DNA from: Burkholderiales bacterium
GTDB taxonomy: Bacteria; Pseudomonadota; Gammaproteobacteria; Burkholderiales; Burkholderiaceae_C
NCBI GenBank assembly: GCA_017307855.1
Contig: JAFKGD010000001.1
Span: forward strand, 589,340 to 653,339
Direction: 5' to 3'
Length of the DNA stretch: 64,000 nt
The position numbers and the translations under genes were made by a program. The notes beneath the pieces were generated by a model that saw only the letters and a program-made list of their open reading frames with translations, did no database searches and was not told the DNA's origin. Below are positions 54,918 through 64,000 of the stretch, piece by piece; positions within the stretch are counted from its first letter, which is position 1, and every line of letters begins with the position of its first letter.

Positions 54918-56366
54918 TCAGCGCGGGTTCGTGGCGGCGCCGTCGGGGCCGGGCGGCAGGTCCCAGCCTCCGCCCAGCACCTTGTAGAGCGTGATGCGGT
55001 TGAGTTGCTCGGCCAGTTCGTAGCTGATGAGGCCCTGCCCCGCCGCGTAGAACGCGCGCTGCGACACCTGCACGTCCAGGAAGCTGTCGGCACCGGCCCG
55101 GAAGCGCGCCTGCGACAGCTCCAGCGCACGGCCCGAGGCTTCGCGCAGAGCGCGCTGGGCGTCGAGCTGTTCGGCCACGGTGGCACGGGTGGCCAGCGCA
55201 TCGGCCACCTCGCGGAAGGCCACCTGCAGCGTCTTCTCGTACTGCGCCACGTTGATGTCGCGCGTGATCTCGGCGACGTCGAGGCTGGCCTGCAGCGCGC
55301 CGGCATTGAAGATCGGCAACACGATCTGAGGACCGAAACTCCAGGTCCCCGTCCCGCTGCCGAACAGGCCGTCGAGTTCGCGGCTGGCCGTGCCCAAGGA
55401 ACCGGTCAGCGAGATGCGCGGGAAGAACGCCGCTCGTGCAGCGCCGATGTTGGCGTTGGCCCCGCGCAGCGTGTACTCGGCAGCCAGCACGTCGGGGCGG
55501 TTCTGCAGCACCTCGGACGGCAGTCCGTCGGGCACGGTCACGAGCAGCGATGCCGCGGTCGGCGCGCTGCTCCCGGACGGCAGCAGCGCGGCCGGCACGG
55601 CGCCGCCGGCCAGCAGTTCGAGCAGGTTGCGGTCCTGCGTCACCTGGCGCGTGTAGGTGGCGACGTCGGCGCGCGCCGCCTCGACCGTGGTGCGCGCCTG
55701 TGCCAGCGTCAGGCCCGACTCGGCCCCGAGGGCGCGCGCGCGCTCGATGCGCTCGTAGGTGGCCTGCTGGCTTTGCAGCGTGTCGCGCGCCAGCGCCAGG
55801 CGGCGCTGGTCGGCCGCCAGTGTGAGCCAGGCCGTGGCGGTGTCGGCCACCAAGCTGATCTGGGTGGCCCGGCGCGTTTCGGTGCTCGACAGCAGCGTCT
55901 GCTGCGCGGCGTCGCTGAGATTGCGCAGGCGGCCGAAGAAGTCGATCTCCCAGCTGGCCAGGCCCACCGAGGCGCTGAAGGTGTTGCTGGTGGTGGATCG
56001 GCCGTTGGCCGCCGTGGCGGCCGAGGTGCCCGAGCGCGTGACGCCACCAGTGGCGGTGACCGTGGGGCCCTCGCCTGCGCGCACAAGGCCGTATTGCGCC
56101 CGCGCGCGCTCGATGTTGAGGGCCGCCACGCGAAGGTCGCGGTTGTTGGCCAGCGCCAGGGTCACCACGTCGCGCAATCGCGCATCGACGAAGAAATCCC
56201 GCACAGGCAGTTCGGCCGGCGGGGTCGAGACGGCTGCGGCGGCCGGCGAGCCGGCGGGCCAGTCCGCGCGTGGCAAGGGAGCGGCGGGGCGTTCGTAGTC
56301 GGGCGCCAGGTTGGCGCAACCGGCCAGCACCAGGGCGGCGGCCAGCACCGGAAGACGAGCCATCAT
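54918..56366 (-). CDS. RND efflux outer-membrane lipoprotein (NodT/OprM family)
   Basis: The 482-residue TolC-like channel protein has a lipobox LAGC near residue 17 (MARLPVLAAALVLAGCANLA). Two repeats of the outer-membrane efflux domain are visible, with long helical stretches such as AALNIERARAQYGLVRAGEGPTV and the late VRFRAGADSFLDVQVSQRAFY type block. The ATG overlaps the stop of the pump gene (ATGA), so it is the last gene of the adaptor-pump-channel operon. Confidence 0.93.
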   Translation of the reverse strand: MMARLPVLAAALVLAGCANLAPDYERPAAPLPRADWPAGSPAAAAVSTPPAELPVRDFFVDARLRDVVTLALANNRDLRVAALNIERARAQYGLVRAGEGPTVTATGGVTRSGTSAATAANGRSTTSNTFSASVGLASWEIDFFGRLRNLSDAAQQTLLSSTETRRATQISLVADTATAWLTLAADQRRLALARDTLQSQQATYERIERARALGAESGLTLAQARTTVEAARADVATYTRQVTQDRNLLELLAGGAVPAALLPSGSSAPTAASLLVTVPDGLPSEVLQNRPDVLAAEYTLRGANANIGAARAAFFPRISLTGSLGTASRELDGLFGSGTGTWSFGPQIVLPIFNAGALQASLDVAEITRDINVAQYEKTLQVAFREVADALATRATVAEQLDAQRALREASGRALELSQARFRAGADSFLDVQVSQRAFYAAGQGLISYELAEQLNRITLYKVLGGGWDLPPGPDGAATNPR

Positions 56367-59300
56367 GCTGCGCTCCCTTCACTTGCCGCGCCAGGCTGCG
56401 GACCGCCCCGGCTGAAGCGCGCGCGGATGAGCGTGAAGAACACCGGCACGAAGAAGATGCCCAGCACCGTGGCGCTGACCATGCCGCCGAACACCGCCGT
56501 GCCGATGGCCTGCCGGCCACCCGCGCCAGCGCCCGTGCCCAGCACCAGCGGCAGCACGCCGAAGCCGAAGGCCAGCGAGGTCATCAGGATGGGCCGCAGG
56601 CGCAGGCGCACGGCTTCGAGCGTGGCCTCGAACAATTCCATGCCCTGCTCCTGCAACTGCTTGGCGAATTCCACGATCAGGATGGCGTTCTTGCACGCCA
56701 GCCCCACGGTGGTGAGCAATCCGACCTGGAAGTACACGTCGTTCGACAAACCGCGTGCCCCCGTGAACAGCACGGCGCCGATGATGCCCAGCGGCACCAC
56801 GAGGATCACCGAGAACGGCACCGACCAGCTTTCGTAGAGCGCCGCCAGGCACAGGAACACGAACAGGATCGAGATCGCGTAGAGCAGCGGCGCCTGCGCG
56901 CCCGAGCGGCGTTCCTCGAACGAGGCGCCCGTCCAGGAATGGGCCACGCCCGCGGGCAGCTGCGCCATCATCGAATCCACCTTGGTCATGCCGGTGCCAG
57001 AGCTCACACCCTGCACCACACTGCCCTGCATTTCGAAGGCCGCCTGGCCGTTGAAGCGTTGCAGCTGCGGCGGCCCGAAGGTCCAGCGCTGGTTGGTGAA
57101 CGATCCGAACGGAATCATCTGCCCGTTGTTGCTGCGCACCGTCCAGGTGTTCACGTCGGCCGGCAGCATGCGGTAGGGCGCGTCACCCTGCATGTAGACG
57201 CGCTTGACCCGGCCACGATCGATGAAGTCGTTGACGTAGGTGCCGCCCAGCGCCGTGGAGAGCACGTTGTTCACGTCGCCCGTGGCCAGGCCGAGCGCAC
57301 CTGCGCGGCGGTCGTCGATGTCGATGGCGAACTGCGCCGTGTCCTCCAGCGTGTTGGTGCGCACGCCGGTCAGTTCGGCGTCCTTGCGCGCCAGGTCGAG
57401 GAACTGCGTGCGCGCACGCGCCAGCGCCTCGCGCCCGATGTTGGCGGCGTCCTGCATGAAGAAGTTGAAGCCCGCGGCCGAGCCCAGCCCCCGCACCGCC
57501 GGCGGCAGCATCACGAACACCTGCGCGTCGCGGATCTTGGCGAACTCGGCGTTGGCGCGGCGCGCGATCTCTGCGGCCGAATGCGCGGAGCCCGAACGTT
57601 CGTCCCACGGCTTGAGCTTGATGAACGCGCGGCCCGAGCCCTGGTTGCCGGCCATGCCGGTGGTCACGTTGTAGGTGACGACCTCGGGCTGCTGCTTGAT
57701 GTATTCCTCGAACTGCGCGATCACACCCTGGATGCGCGCATCGGTGGCACCCGGCGGCATGCGGATTTCGGCCATCAGGATGCCCTGGTCTTCCACCGGG
57801 ATGAACGAGGTGGGCAGGCGCATGAACAGCACCGCCATGCCGGCCGTGACGGCCAGGTAAACGACCATCGTGCGCCAGCCGCGGCGCACCAGCTTGTCGA
57901 CGACCCGCCCCGTGCCCTGGGTGGTGCGGTCGAAGCCCCGGCTGAAGCGGGCGAAGAAGCGGTCGGACAGGCCCAGCAGCCCGCGCCGCACCGGCTTGTG
58001 GCCGTGCGCATCGGCCTCGTGCTGCCTGAGCATGGTCGCGCACAGCGCCGGCGTGAGCGTGAGCGCCACCAGCACCGACAGCGCCATCGCAGACACGATG
58101 GTGACGGAGAACTGCCGGTAGATCACGCCGGTGGAGCCGCCGAAGAAGGCCATCGGGATGAACACGGCCGAGAGCACCGTGGCAATGCCGATCAGCGCTG
58201 GCGTGATCTCGGCCATCGACTTGCGCGTGGCCTCCTTGGGCGGCAGATGCTCGGTGGCCATCACGCGCTCGACGTTCTCCACCACCACGATGGCATCGTC
58301 CACCAGCAGGCCGATGGCCAGCACCATGCCGAACATGGTGAGCGTGTTGATGGTGTAGCCCGCCAGCGACAGCACGCCGAAGGTGCCCAGCAGCACCACC
58401 GGCACGGCCATGGCCGGGATGAGCGTAGCGCGCCAGTTCTGCAGGAACAGGAACATGATCAGCACCACCAGCACCATGGCCTCGATCAGCGCCTTCACCA
58501 CCTCCTGGATGGACGACTCGATGAACGGCGTGGTGTCGTAGTTGACCATCGCCTTGAGCTGGTTGGGGAAGGTGGGCTCCAGCTCGGCCAGCTTGGCCGC
58601 CACGGCGCGCGACACATCGACCGGATTGGCGCCGTTGGCCAGCACGACGCCCATGCCCGCCGAGGCGCGGCCCTGCAGGCGCGACTGGATGTTCAGGCTC
58701 TCGGCGCCCATCTCCACGCGGGCCACGTCTTTCAGCAGCACCTGCGAGCCGTCGGCCGCCACGCGCAGCAGCACGTTCTCGAACTGCTCCACCGTCTGCA
58801 GCTTGCTGCGCGCAGTCACGGTGGCGTTGAGCTGCTGCTGCGGCGTGGCCGGCAGGCCACCGAGCTGGCCGGCCGACACCTGGGCGTTCTGCGCGTTCAG
58901 CGCCGCGCCCACGTCGGAGGGCATGAGCGCGAATTTTTCGAGCTTGCGCGGATCGAGCCAGATGCGCATCGCGTAGCCCGAGCCCAGCACCTGCACCTCG
59001 GCCACGCCGTCGATGCGGGAGATCACATCGACCAGGTTGCTGGAGATGAAATCGCCGACGTCGGTGCGCGAGAGCTGCGGGTTCTCGGAGTACAGCGACG
59101 CGATCATCAGGAAATCGTTGCCGGCCTTGGTGACCGTGACGCCCTGGCTCTGCACGGCCTGCGGCAGCCGGGACATCGCCGACTGCAGCTTGTTCTGCAC
59201 CTGCATCTGCGCCGTGTCGGGGTTGGTGCCGGCGTTGAAGGTGAGTGTGATGCGCGACTGGCCGGCGCTGCTGCTGCTGGCGCTCATGTAGAGCAGGTTG

Positions 59301-59518
59301 TCCAGGCCCTTGAGCTGCTGCTCGATCACCTGGGTGACGGAATCTTCCACCGTCTGGGCCGAGGCGCCCGAATAGTTGGCCGAGATCGAGACGGCCGGCG
59401 GCGCGATGTCGGGGTATTGCTCGATGGGCAGCGTGCGGATGGCCAGCGTGCCCGCGAGCATGATGAGGATGGCGATGACCCACGCGAAGATGGGCCGGTC
59501 GATGAAAAAGCGTGCCAT
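56363..59518 (-). CDS. RND multidrug efflux pump (AcrB/MexB type)
   Basis: The 1,051-residue inner-membrane pump starts MARFFIDRPIFAWVIAILIMLAG, typical of the HAE1 family. The proton-relay Asp pair is in AIGLLVDDAIVVVENVERVM near residue 405. Twelve membrane segments and two large periplasmic loops fit its length. GGVLPLVLGTGAGAGGRQAIGTAVFGGM-like sequence occurs near residue 990. It exports drugs, solvents or plant phenolics through the neighbouring adaptor and channel. No local regulator gene is present. Confidence 0.95.
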   Translation of the reverse strand: MARFFIDRPIFAWVIAILIMLAGTLAIRTLPIEQYPDIAPPAVSISANYSGASAQTVEDSVTQVIEQQLKGLDNLLYMSASSSSAGQSRITLTFNAGTNPDTAQMQVQNKLQSAMSRLPQAVQSQGVTVTKAGNDFLMIASLYSENPQLSRTDVGDFISSNLVDVISRIDGVAEVQVLGSGYAMRIWLDPRKLEKFALMPSDVGAALNAQNAQVSAGQLGGLPATPQQQLNATVTARSKLQTVEQFENVLLRVAADGSQVLLKDVARVEMGAESLNIQSRLQGRASAGMGVVLANGANPVDVSRAVAAKLAELEPTFPNQLKAMVNYDTTPFIESSIQEVVKALIEAMVLVVLIMFLFLQNWRATLIPAMAVPVVLLGTFGVLSLAGYTINTLTMFGMVLAIGLLVDDAIVVVENVERVMATEHLPPKEATRKSMAEITPALIGIATVLSAVFIPMAFFGGSTGVIYRQFSVTIVSAMALSVLVALTLTPALCATMLRQHEADAHGHKPVRRGLLGLSDRFFARFSRGFDRTTQGTGRVVDKLVRRGWRTMVVYLAVTAGMAVLFMRLPTSFIPVEDQGILMAEIRMPPGATDARIQGVIAQFEEYIKQQPEVVTYNVTTGMAGNQGSGRAFIKLKPWDERSGSAHSAAEIARRANAEFAKIRDAQVFVMLPPAVRGLGSAAGFNFFMQDAANIGREALARARTQFLDLARKDAELTGVRTNTLEDTAQFAIDIDDRRAGALGLATGDVNNVLSTALGGTYVNDFIDRGRVKRVYMQGDAPYRMLPADVNTWTVRSNNGQMIPFGSFTNQRWTFGPPQLQRFNGQAAFEMQGSVVQGVSSGTGMTKVDSMMAQLPAGVAHSWTGASFEERRSGAQAPLLYAISILFVFLCLAALYESWSVPFSVILVVPLGIIGAVLFTGARGLSNDVYFQVGLLTTVGLACKNAILIVEFAKQLQEQGMELFEATLEAVRLRLRPILMTSLAFGFGVLPLVLGTGAGAGGRQAIGTAVFGGMVSATVLGIFFVPVFFTLIRARFSRGGPQPGAASEGSAA

Positions 59519-59545
59519 GGCGGATCGGTCCTGCGCGCGCTGGCG

Positions 59546-60814
59546 TCAGTTGCCGGCGGCAGACGCAGGCGCCACCGGAGCGGAGGCGGCAGGCGCGGGC
59601 GTGCCCGCCGCGGCGCCCGCGCGTGCCGCGCCAGTGGGCGCCTCGGGCACCTGCACCGCCACCGCGCGTGCGGGCTGGCCCGCGCGGGCGCGCTGCATAC
59701 CTTCGACGATCACGCGGTCGCCGGCGGCCAGGCCTTCGCGCACCAGCCAGCGATTGCCCACCGCACGACCCAGCGTCACATTGCGGCGCACGACCACGCC
59801 GTCCGCGCCCACCACCAGCGCCGTCGCGCGGCCGGTGGCGTCGCGTGTGACGCCCTGCTGCGGCACGAGCAGCGCCTGCTCGTCCACGCCTTCCTCGATC
59901 ACGGCGCGCACGTACATGCCCGGCAGCAGCAGGCCGTCCGGGTTGGCCACCGTGCCGCGCAGCGTGATGGCCCCCGTGCTCTGGTTGACCGACAGGCCGG
60001 CGAACTGCAGGCGACCTTCGCGGCCGTAGGGCGTGCCGTCTTCCAGCAGGATGCGCATGCGCGCTGACTCGGCGCCGCCGCTGCGCGTGAGCCGCCCGGC
60101 GGCCAGCTCGCGCTTGAGGCGCAGCACCTCGGCGCTGCTCTGCGTGACGTCGACATAGATCGGATCGATCTGCTGCACGGTGGTGAGCGCCGTGGCCTGG
60201 TTGGCCGTCACCAGCGCGCCCGGCGTGACAGTGGATGTCGACACGCGTCCGGCGATCGGCGAGGTGATGCGCGTGTACCCCACGTTGATGCGCGCGGTCT
60301 GCACCAAGGCTTCGGCCACGGCCACGTCGGCGCGAGCCTGGGCGAGCGCGGCCTGGGCCGTGTCGTTGACCTGCTGGCTGACGGCGTCGATCTTCACCAG
60401 TTCGGCATTGCGCGCGGCAGTGGTCTGGGCCGCGGCGGCCGAGGCACGGGCCCGGGCCAGCGCCGCCTCGGCACTGGCGAGCGTGGCTTCGGCCGGGGCC
60501 GGATCAAGCTGGTAGAGCACCTGGCCCGGGCGCACGGTGGCGCCTTCGGTGAAATTGCGGGTCTTTACGATGCCGCCTACCTGCGGCCGGATGTCGGCCG
60601 ACAGGTAGGCCGTGGTGCGGCCCGACAGTTCGGTGGTGAAACTCTGGCGCACCGGCTGCAGCGTAACCACGCCCACTTCGGGCGGTCCGCTGGGGGCCGG
60701 CGGTGCCGCCGACTCGCGCGAGCAGCCCGCGAGCAGCGCGGCGATCAGGGCAAGGGGGAGGAGGACAAGTCGTGCGGGGCGCGCCGGGGTCGGCGGCAGA
60801 TGTACAGCGGGCAT
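59546..60814 (-). CDS. RND efflux periplasmic adaptor (AcrA/MexA type)
   Basis: The 422-residue membrane fusion lipoprotein has a hydrophobic leader with lipobox LLAGC near residue 31. The lipoyl-like and hairpin regions run from VTLQPVRQSFTTELSGRTTAYLSADIRPQVGG through an Ala-rich coiled coil (residues 110-190). The conserved INVGYTRITSPIAGRV near 196 precedes the barrel. It is the first gene of the operon, 27 bases before the pump. The roughly 215 bases upstream show no gene and no clear operator. Confidence 0.93.
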   Translation of the reverse strand: MPAVHLPPTPARPARLVLLPLALIAALLAGCSRESAAPPAPSGPPEVGVVTLQPVRQSFTTELSGRTTAYLSADIRPQVGGIVKTRNFTEGATVRPGQVLYQLDPAPAEATLASAEAALARARASAAAAQTTAARNAELVKIDAVSQQVNDTAQAALAQARADVAVAEALVQTARINVGYTRITSPIAGRVSTSTVTPGALVTANQATALTTVQQIDPIYVDVTQSSAEVLRLKRELAAGRLTRSGGAESARMRILLEDGTPYGREGRLQFAGLSVNQSTGAITLRGTVANPDGLLLPGMYVRAVIEEGVDEQALLVPQQGVTRDATGRATALVVGADGVVVRRNVTLGRAVGNRWLVREGLAAGDRVIVEGMQRARAGQPARAVAVQVPEAPTGAARAGAAAGTPAPAASAPVAPASAAGN

Positions 60815-61029
60815 GGACAGGTGGTCAGCGGGGGCGATGGAGCATCGTAGCCGCGCATGTTCACCGGCACCTGTAAACAGACTGTGAAGAAACCGGTTTA
60901 GTTACCGGCCAGGACAGGCTTTTTCTGGGCAGGCGCCCCATCGATGGCGCATCGAGATCGACGGCACGGCCCAACGGGAACTTTTCGCCGACAGGACGAC
61001 CCGAAGGCCTCCTGCCGGCACGCTGGCCC

Positions 61030-61989
61030 TTAGAGCGCCAGCCGCGCGCGCGCCGCCTCGTATTCGCGTGCGAAGCGCGCCACCAGCTCGCCCGCGCCCA
61101 CCACCTCGGTGATGGCGCCGATGCCCTGGCCGCAGCCCCAGATGTCGCGCCAGGCCTTCGCGGCGTTGCCGCCTTCGGTGGCGAAGTTCATCTTGCTGGG
61201 GTCGCTCTGCGGCAGGTTGTCGGGGTCCATGCCGGCGTTGCGGATCGAGCCCTTGAGGTAGTTGCCCAGGATGCCGGTGTAGAAGTTGCTGTAGACGATG
61301 TCGTCGGAGTTGCTCTCCACGATCATCTGCTTGTAGCCCTCCACCGCGCGCGCCTCGTGCGTGGCGATGAAGGCCGAGCCGATGTAGGCCAGATCGGCAC
61401 CCATGGCCTGCGCGGCCAGGATCGCGCCGCCCGAGGCGATGGAGCCCGACAGGGCCAGCGGGCCGTCGAACCACTGGCGGATCTCCTGGACCATGGCGAA
61501 CGGGCTCTTGGCGCTGGCATGGCCGCCAGCGCCGGCGGCCACCGGGATCAGGCCGTCGGCGCCTTTCTCGATCGCCTTGTGCGCGAACACGTTGTTGATG
61601 ACGTCGTGCATCACGATGCCGCCCCACGAATGGACACCCTGGTTCACGTCCTCGCGCGCGCCCAGGCTGGTGATGACGATGGGCACCTTGTACTTGGCGC
61701 AGACCGCCATGTCCTGTTCGAGCCGGTCGTTGCTCTTGTGCACGATCTGGTTGATGGCGAACGGCGCAGCGGGTGATTCGGGATGCGCCCGGTCGTGCGC
61801 GGCCAGCGCCTCGGTGATTTCGGCCAGCCACTCGTCGAGCTGCGACGCCGGGCGCGCATTGAGCGCGGGCATCGAGCCGACCACGCCGGCCTTGCATTGG
61901 GCGATGACCAGCTGCGGGTTGCTGATGATGAACATCGGCGAGCAGATCACCGGCAGGCGCAGCTTGTCGAACACGGGGGGCAGCGACAT
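61030..61989 (-). CDS. Nitronate monooxygenase-family flavoprotein
   Basis: The 319-residue FMN-dependent TIM barrel is of the NMO/2-nitropropane dioxygenase-FabK superfamily. PVICSPMFIISNPQLVIAQCKAGVVGSMP opens the barrel. The FMN-phosphate and Gly-rich loops are in VAAGAGGHASAKSPFAM near residue 152 and ALSGSIASGGAILAAQAMGADLAYIGSAF near 180. ATG 61989 follows GAGGAAGAG. The family detoxifies nitronates or acts as an enoyl reductase. Being 31 bases downstream of an acyl-CoA dehydrogenase gene and co-directional, it may act on an acyl thioester; that is inference. Confidence 0.87.
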   Translation of the reverse strand: MSLPPVFDKLRLPVICSPMFIISNPQLVIAQCKAGVVGSMPALNARPASQLDEWLAEITEALAAHDRAHPESPAAPFAINQIVHKSNDRLEQDMAVCAKYKVPIVITSLGAREDVNQGVHSWGGIVMHDVINNVFAHKAIEKGADGLIPVAAGAGGHASAKSPFAMVQEIRQWFDGPLALSGSIASGGAILAAQAMGADLAYIGSAFIATHEARAVEGYKQMIVESNSDDIVYSNFYTGILGNYLKGSIRNAGMDPDNLPQSDPSKMNFATEGGNAAKAWRDIWGCGQGIGAITEVVGAGELVARFAREYEAARARLAL

Positions 61990-62020
61990 GTCTCTTCCTC
62001 TTGTCTGATGAATGGGGATT

Positions 62021-63811
62021 TCAGAAAGCCTCGGGTGCCAGCGCGGTGACGCTGTCCGCGCCCTCGACGATGGCATCGCGCAGTCCGCTTGCGCGGGTCA
62101 GGATGTGATCGGCATAGAAGCGCGCCGTGGCGATCTTGTTCTTCATGAAGGCCGTGTCGGTGCCCTGCCCTGCCAGCGCCTGGGCCGCCAGCAGCGCACG
62201 CGCCATCTGCCAGCCCGCCACCAGGTTGCCGGCCAGCATCAGGTAAGGCACGCTGCCCGCGAACACGGCATTGGGGTTGGCCTTGGTCTGGCCCGCCACG
62301 AAGTCCACCACGTCGACGAAGGCCGCGCGTGCGGTGGCCAGGCGCCTGGCCACCGCCTTCGCATCGGCGCTGCCGCTGGCGGCCAGTTCGGCCTCGGTGG
62401 CTTCGACCTGCGTGGCGATGGCCTTCGCCACCTGGCCGCCATCGCGCGCGGTCTTGCGGCCCACGAGGTCGTTGGCCTGGATGGCCGTCGTGCCTTCGTA
62501 GATGGTGAGGATCTTCGCGTCGCGGTAGTACTGCGCCGCGCCGGTTTCCTCGATGAAGCCCATGCCGCCGTGCACCTGCACGCCCAGCGAAGTCACCTCC
62601 AGGCTCATCTCGGTGCTGTAGCCCTTGACCAGGGGCACGAGGAATTCGTAGAAGGCCTGGTTCTGCCTGCGTGCCTCCGCGTCGGTGTGGTGGTGCGACG
62701 CGTCGTAGGCCGCGGCGGCCACGCTGGCCATGGCCCGGCAGCCTTCGGTGTAAGCGCGCATCGTCATCAGCATGCGGCGCACGTCGGGGTGATGGATGAT
62801 GGGCGCGCTGCCGGGCAGGCTGCCATCCACGGGACGACTCTGCACGCGGTCCTTCGCGTACTGCACGGCTTTCTGGTAGGCGCGCTCGGCCACCGCGATG
62901 CCCTGCACGCCCACGGCGTAGCGCGCGGCGTTCATCATGATGAACATGTATTCGAGGCCGCGGTTCTCCTCGCCGACGAGGTAGCCCACGGCGCCGCCCT
63001 TGTCGCCGTACTGCAGCACGGCCGTGGGCGATGCCTTGATGCCCATCTTGTGCTCGATGGACACGCACTGCACGTCGTTGCGCGCGCCCGGGCTGCCGTC
63101 GGCATTCACCAGGAACTTCGGCACCACGAACAGGCTGATGCCCTTGACGCCTTCGGGCGCGCCGGCCACGCGCGCCAGCACCAGGTGGACGATGTTGTCC
63201 GCCATGTCGTGCTCGCCGTAGGTGATGAAGATCTTGGTGCCGAAGACCTTGTAGCTGCCGTCGGGCTGCGGTTCGGCGCGCGTGCGCACCAGCGCCAGGT
63301 CGCTACCGGCCTGCGGCTCGGTGAGGTTCATGGTGCCGGTCCATTCGCCGCTCACCAGCTTCTCGAGATAGGTCGCCTTGAGCTTGTCGCTGCCGGCGGT
63401 GAGCAGCGCCTCAATGGCACCGTCGGACAGCAACGGGCACAGCGCGAAGCTCAGGTTGGCCGAGTTGAGCATTTCGACGCAGGCCGCGCCGATGGTCTTG
63501 GGCAGGCCCTGGCCGCCGAATTCCACCGGATGCTGCAGGCCCTGCCAGCCGCCTTCGGCGAACTGGCGATACGCCTCCTTGAAGCCGGGTGTGGTGGTGA
63601 CCTCGCCCGCCTTCCACGACGACGGGTTCACGTCGCCCGGCTGGTTGAGTGGCGCCACCACGCCTTCGTTGAAGCGCGCGCATTCGTCCAGCACCGCCTG
63701 CGCGGTGTCCAGCCCCGCATCCTCGAAACCCGGCAGCTTCGCCACTTCGGCGATGCCGGCCAGGTGCTCGATGCAGAACATCAGGTCTTTGACGGGGGCG
63801 GTGTAGCTCAT
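62021..63811 (-). CDS. Acyl-CoA dehydrogenase with C-terminal extension
   Basis: The 596-residue FAD enzyme has MNLTEPQAGSDLALVRTRAEP near residue 167, HGGMGFIEETGAAQYYRDAKI near 420 and catalytic Glu in TIYEGTTAIQANDLVGRK near 440. The tail beyond residue 470 is the helical domain common to FadE-like large dehydrogenases of Burkholderiales. ATG 63811 gives MSYTAPVKDLMFCIEHLAG, the usual N-terminus. A hairpin terminator separates it from etfA upstream, yet ETF is its expected electron acceptor. Chain-length preference is unknown. Confidence 0.93.
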   Translation of the reverse strand: MSYTAPVKDLMFCIEHLAGIAEVAKLPGFEDAGLDTAQAVLDECARFNEGVVAPLNQPGDVNPSSWKAGEVTTTPGFKEAYRQFAEGGWQGLQHPVEFGGQGLPKTIGAACVEMLNSANLSFALCPLLSDGAIEALLTAGSDKLKATYLEKLVSGEWTGTMNLTEPQAGSDLALVRTRAEPQPDGSYKVFGTKIFITYGEHDMADNIVHLVLARVAGAPEGVKGISLFVVPKFLVNADGSPGARNDVQCVSIEHKMGIKASPTAVLQYGDKGGAVGYLVGEENRGLEYMFIMMNAARYAVGVQGIAVAERAYQKAVQYAKDRVQSRPVDGSLPGSAPIIHHPDVRRMLMTMRAYTEGCRAMASVAAAAYDASHHHTDAEARRQNQAFYEFLVPLVKGYSTEMSLEVTSLGVQVHGGMGFIEETGAAQYYRDAKILTIYEGTTAIQANDLVGRKTARDGGQVAKAIATQVEATEAELAASGSADAKAVARRLATARAAFVDVVDFVAGQTKANPNAVFAGSVPYLMLAGNLVAGWQMARALLAAQALAGQGTDTAFMKNKIATARFYADHILTRASGLRDAIVEGADSVTALAPEAF

Positions 63812-63839
63812 CTTCTGGTGTCTCCGGATGCGCGGATGC

Positions 63840-63868
63840 AAAGAAAAACGCGCCCGGGCGGGCGCGTT
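63840..63868 (-). terminator. Terminator between etfA and the acyl-CoA dehydrogenase gene
   Basis: The perfect 9-bp stem AACGCGCCC / GGGCGCGTT with a 4-base loop (63847-63868) is followed on the minus strand by TTTTTCTTT. It ends the etf transcript. Confidence 0.88.
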
Positions 63869-63880
63869 GTCAGGGGCAGG

Positions 63881-64000
63881 TCAGAGCGCCTTGACCAGCT
63901 CGGGCACGGCGGTGAACAGGTCCGCCTCCAGGCCGTAGTCGGCCACGCTGAAGATCGGTGCTTCGGGGTCCTTGTTGATCGCCACGATCACCTTCGAATC
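63881..64000 (-). CDS. etfA: Electron transfer flavoprotein alpha subunit, C-terminal end
   Basis: The last 39 residues and stop codon are visible; the rest is outside the window. The sequence [20 protein letters not shown] followed by [16 protein letters not shown] is the diagnostic C-terminus of EtfA, part of its FAD-binding domain. ETF takes electrons from acyl-CoA dehydrogenases such as those at 62021 and 44515. Confidence 0.93.
   Translation of the reverse strand, partial: DSKVIVAINKDPEAPIFSVADYGLEADLFTAVPELVKAL

Overview
This is a high-GC, almost fully coding stretch of a betaproteobacterial chromosome. The signs are several branched-chain-type (Liv) ABC operons, Bug/Tct and TRAP carboxylate transporters, and a grpE-dnaK-dnaJ locus typical of Burkholderiales. 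Gene style fits Comamonadaceae (Acidovorax, Variovorax or Xylophilus-like); I cannot name a species. Most of the window is catabolic capacity for plant-derived compounds: lignin-type aromatics and pectin sugar acids.

Layout. 1-3591: Liv-type ABC transporter (livG partial, livM, livH, binding protein), minus strand. 3732-6749: divergent vanR / vanAB vanillate O-demethylase with three identical TGTATACA sites, then a zinc-site MetE-like methyltransferase (6818-7933) and a ChrA-type chromate transporter (8047-9234). 9478-13068: an isolated 1,196-codon gene of foreign look, with a C-terminal OTU-like cysteine-protease signature, an NLS-like basic segment and a near-consensus PIP/hrpII box upstream. 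This is the most unusual object here, a candidate secreted host-directed effector. 13101-15163: a ROK-type kinase and a nicotinamidase-like hydrolase.

15194-28494: an uronate/aldarate locus. One long minus-strand series encodes uronate dehydrogenase, a lactonase, a TRAP transporter (dctP, dctQ, dctM), 5-dehydro-4-deoxyglucarate dehydratase, a Bug binding protein, glucarate dehydratase and a ketoglutarate-semialdehyde-type aldehyde dehydrogenase. A divergent plus-strand series encodes a FadR-type regulator, a Gfo/Idh/MocA oxidoreductase and galactarate dehydratase. Together they take galacturonate/glucuronate and their aldarates to 2-oxoglutarate. 28495-29104 has no gene but holds nested long inverted repeats.

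29105-34987: phosphatidylserine decarboxylase, tctA/tctB without tctC, and a MarR / MATE / SDR module. 35015-48646: a hydroxycinnamate (ferulate) locus with a CouO-like beta-ketoacyl-CoA hydrolase, enoyl-CoA hydratase, feruloyl-CoA synthase, SDR dehydrogenase, an ABC transporter with a fused LivM-LivG protein, an acyl-CoA dehydrogenase, a tannase/feruloyl esterase lipoprotein and a MarR regulator. The gene set predicts CoA-dependent side-chain deacetylation of ferulate to vanillate without free vanillin, feeding vanAB at the start of the window.

48737-64000: mostly housekeeping. FKBP isomerase; grpE-dnaK-dnaJ with a sigma-32-like promoter; a PA0069-type radical SAM gene behind a perfect LexA box; a LETM1-like membrane protein; a complete RND efflux operon (adaptor, pump, outer-membrane factor); a nitronate monooxygenase-family protein; an acyl-CoA dehydrogenase; and the C-terminus of etfA. 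I saw no tRNA, rRNA, CRISPR array or insertion sequence.
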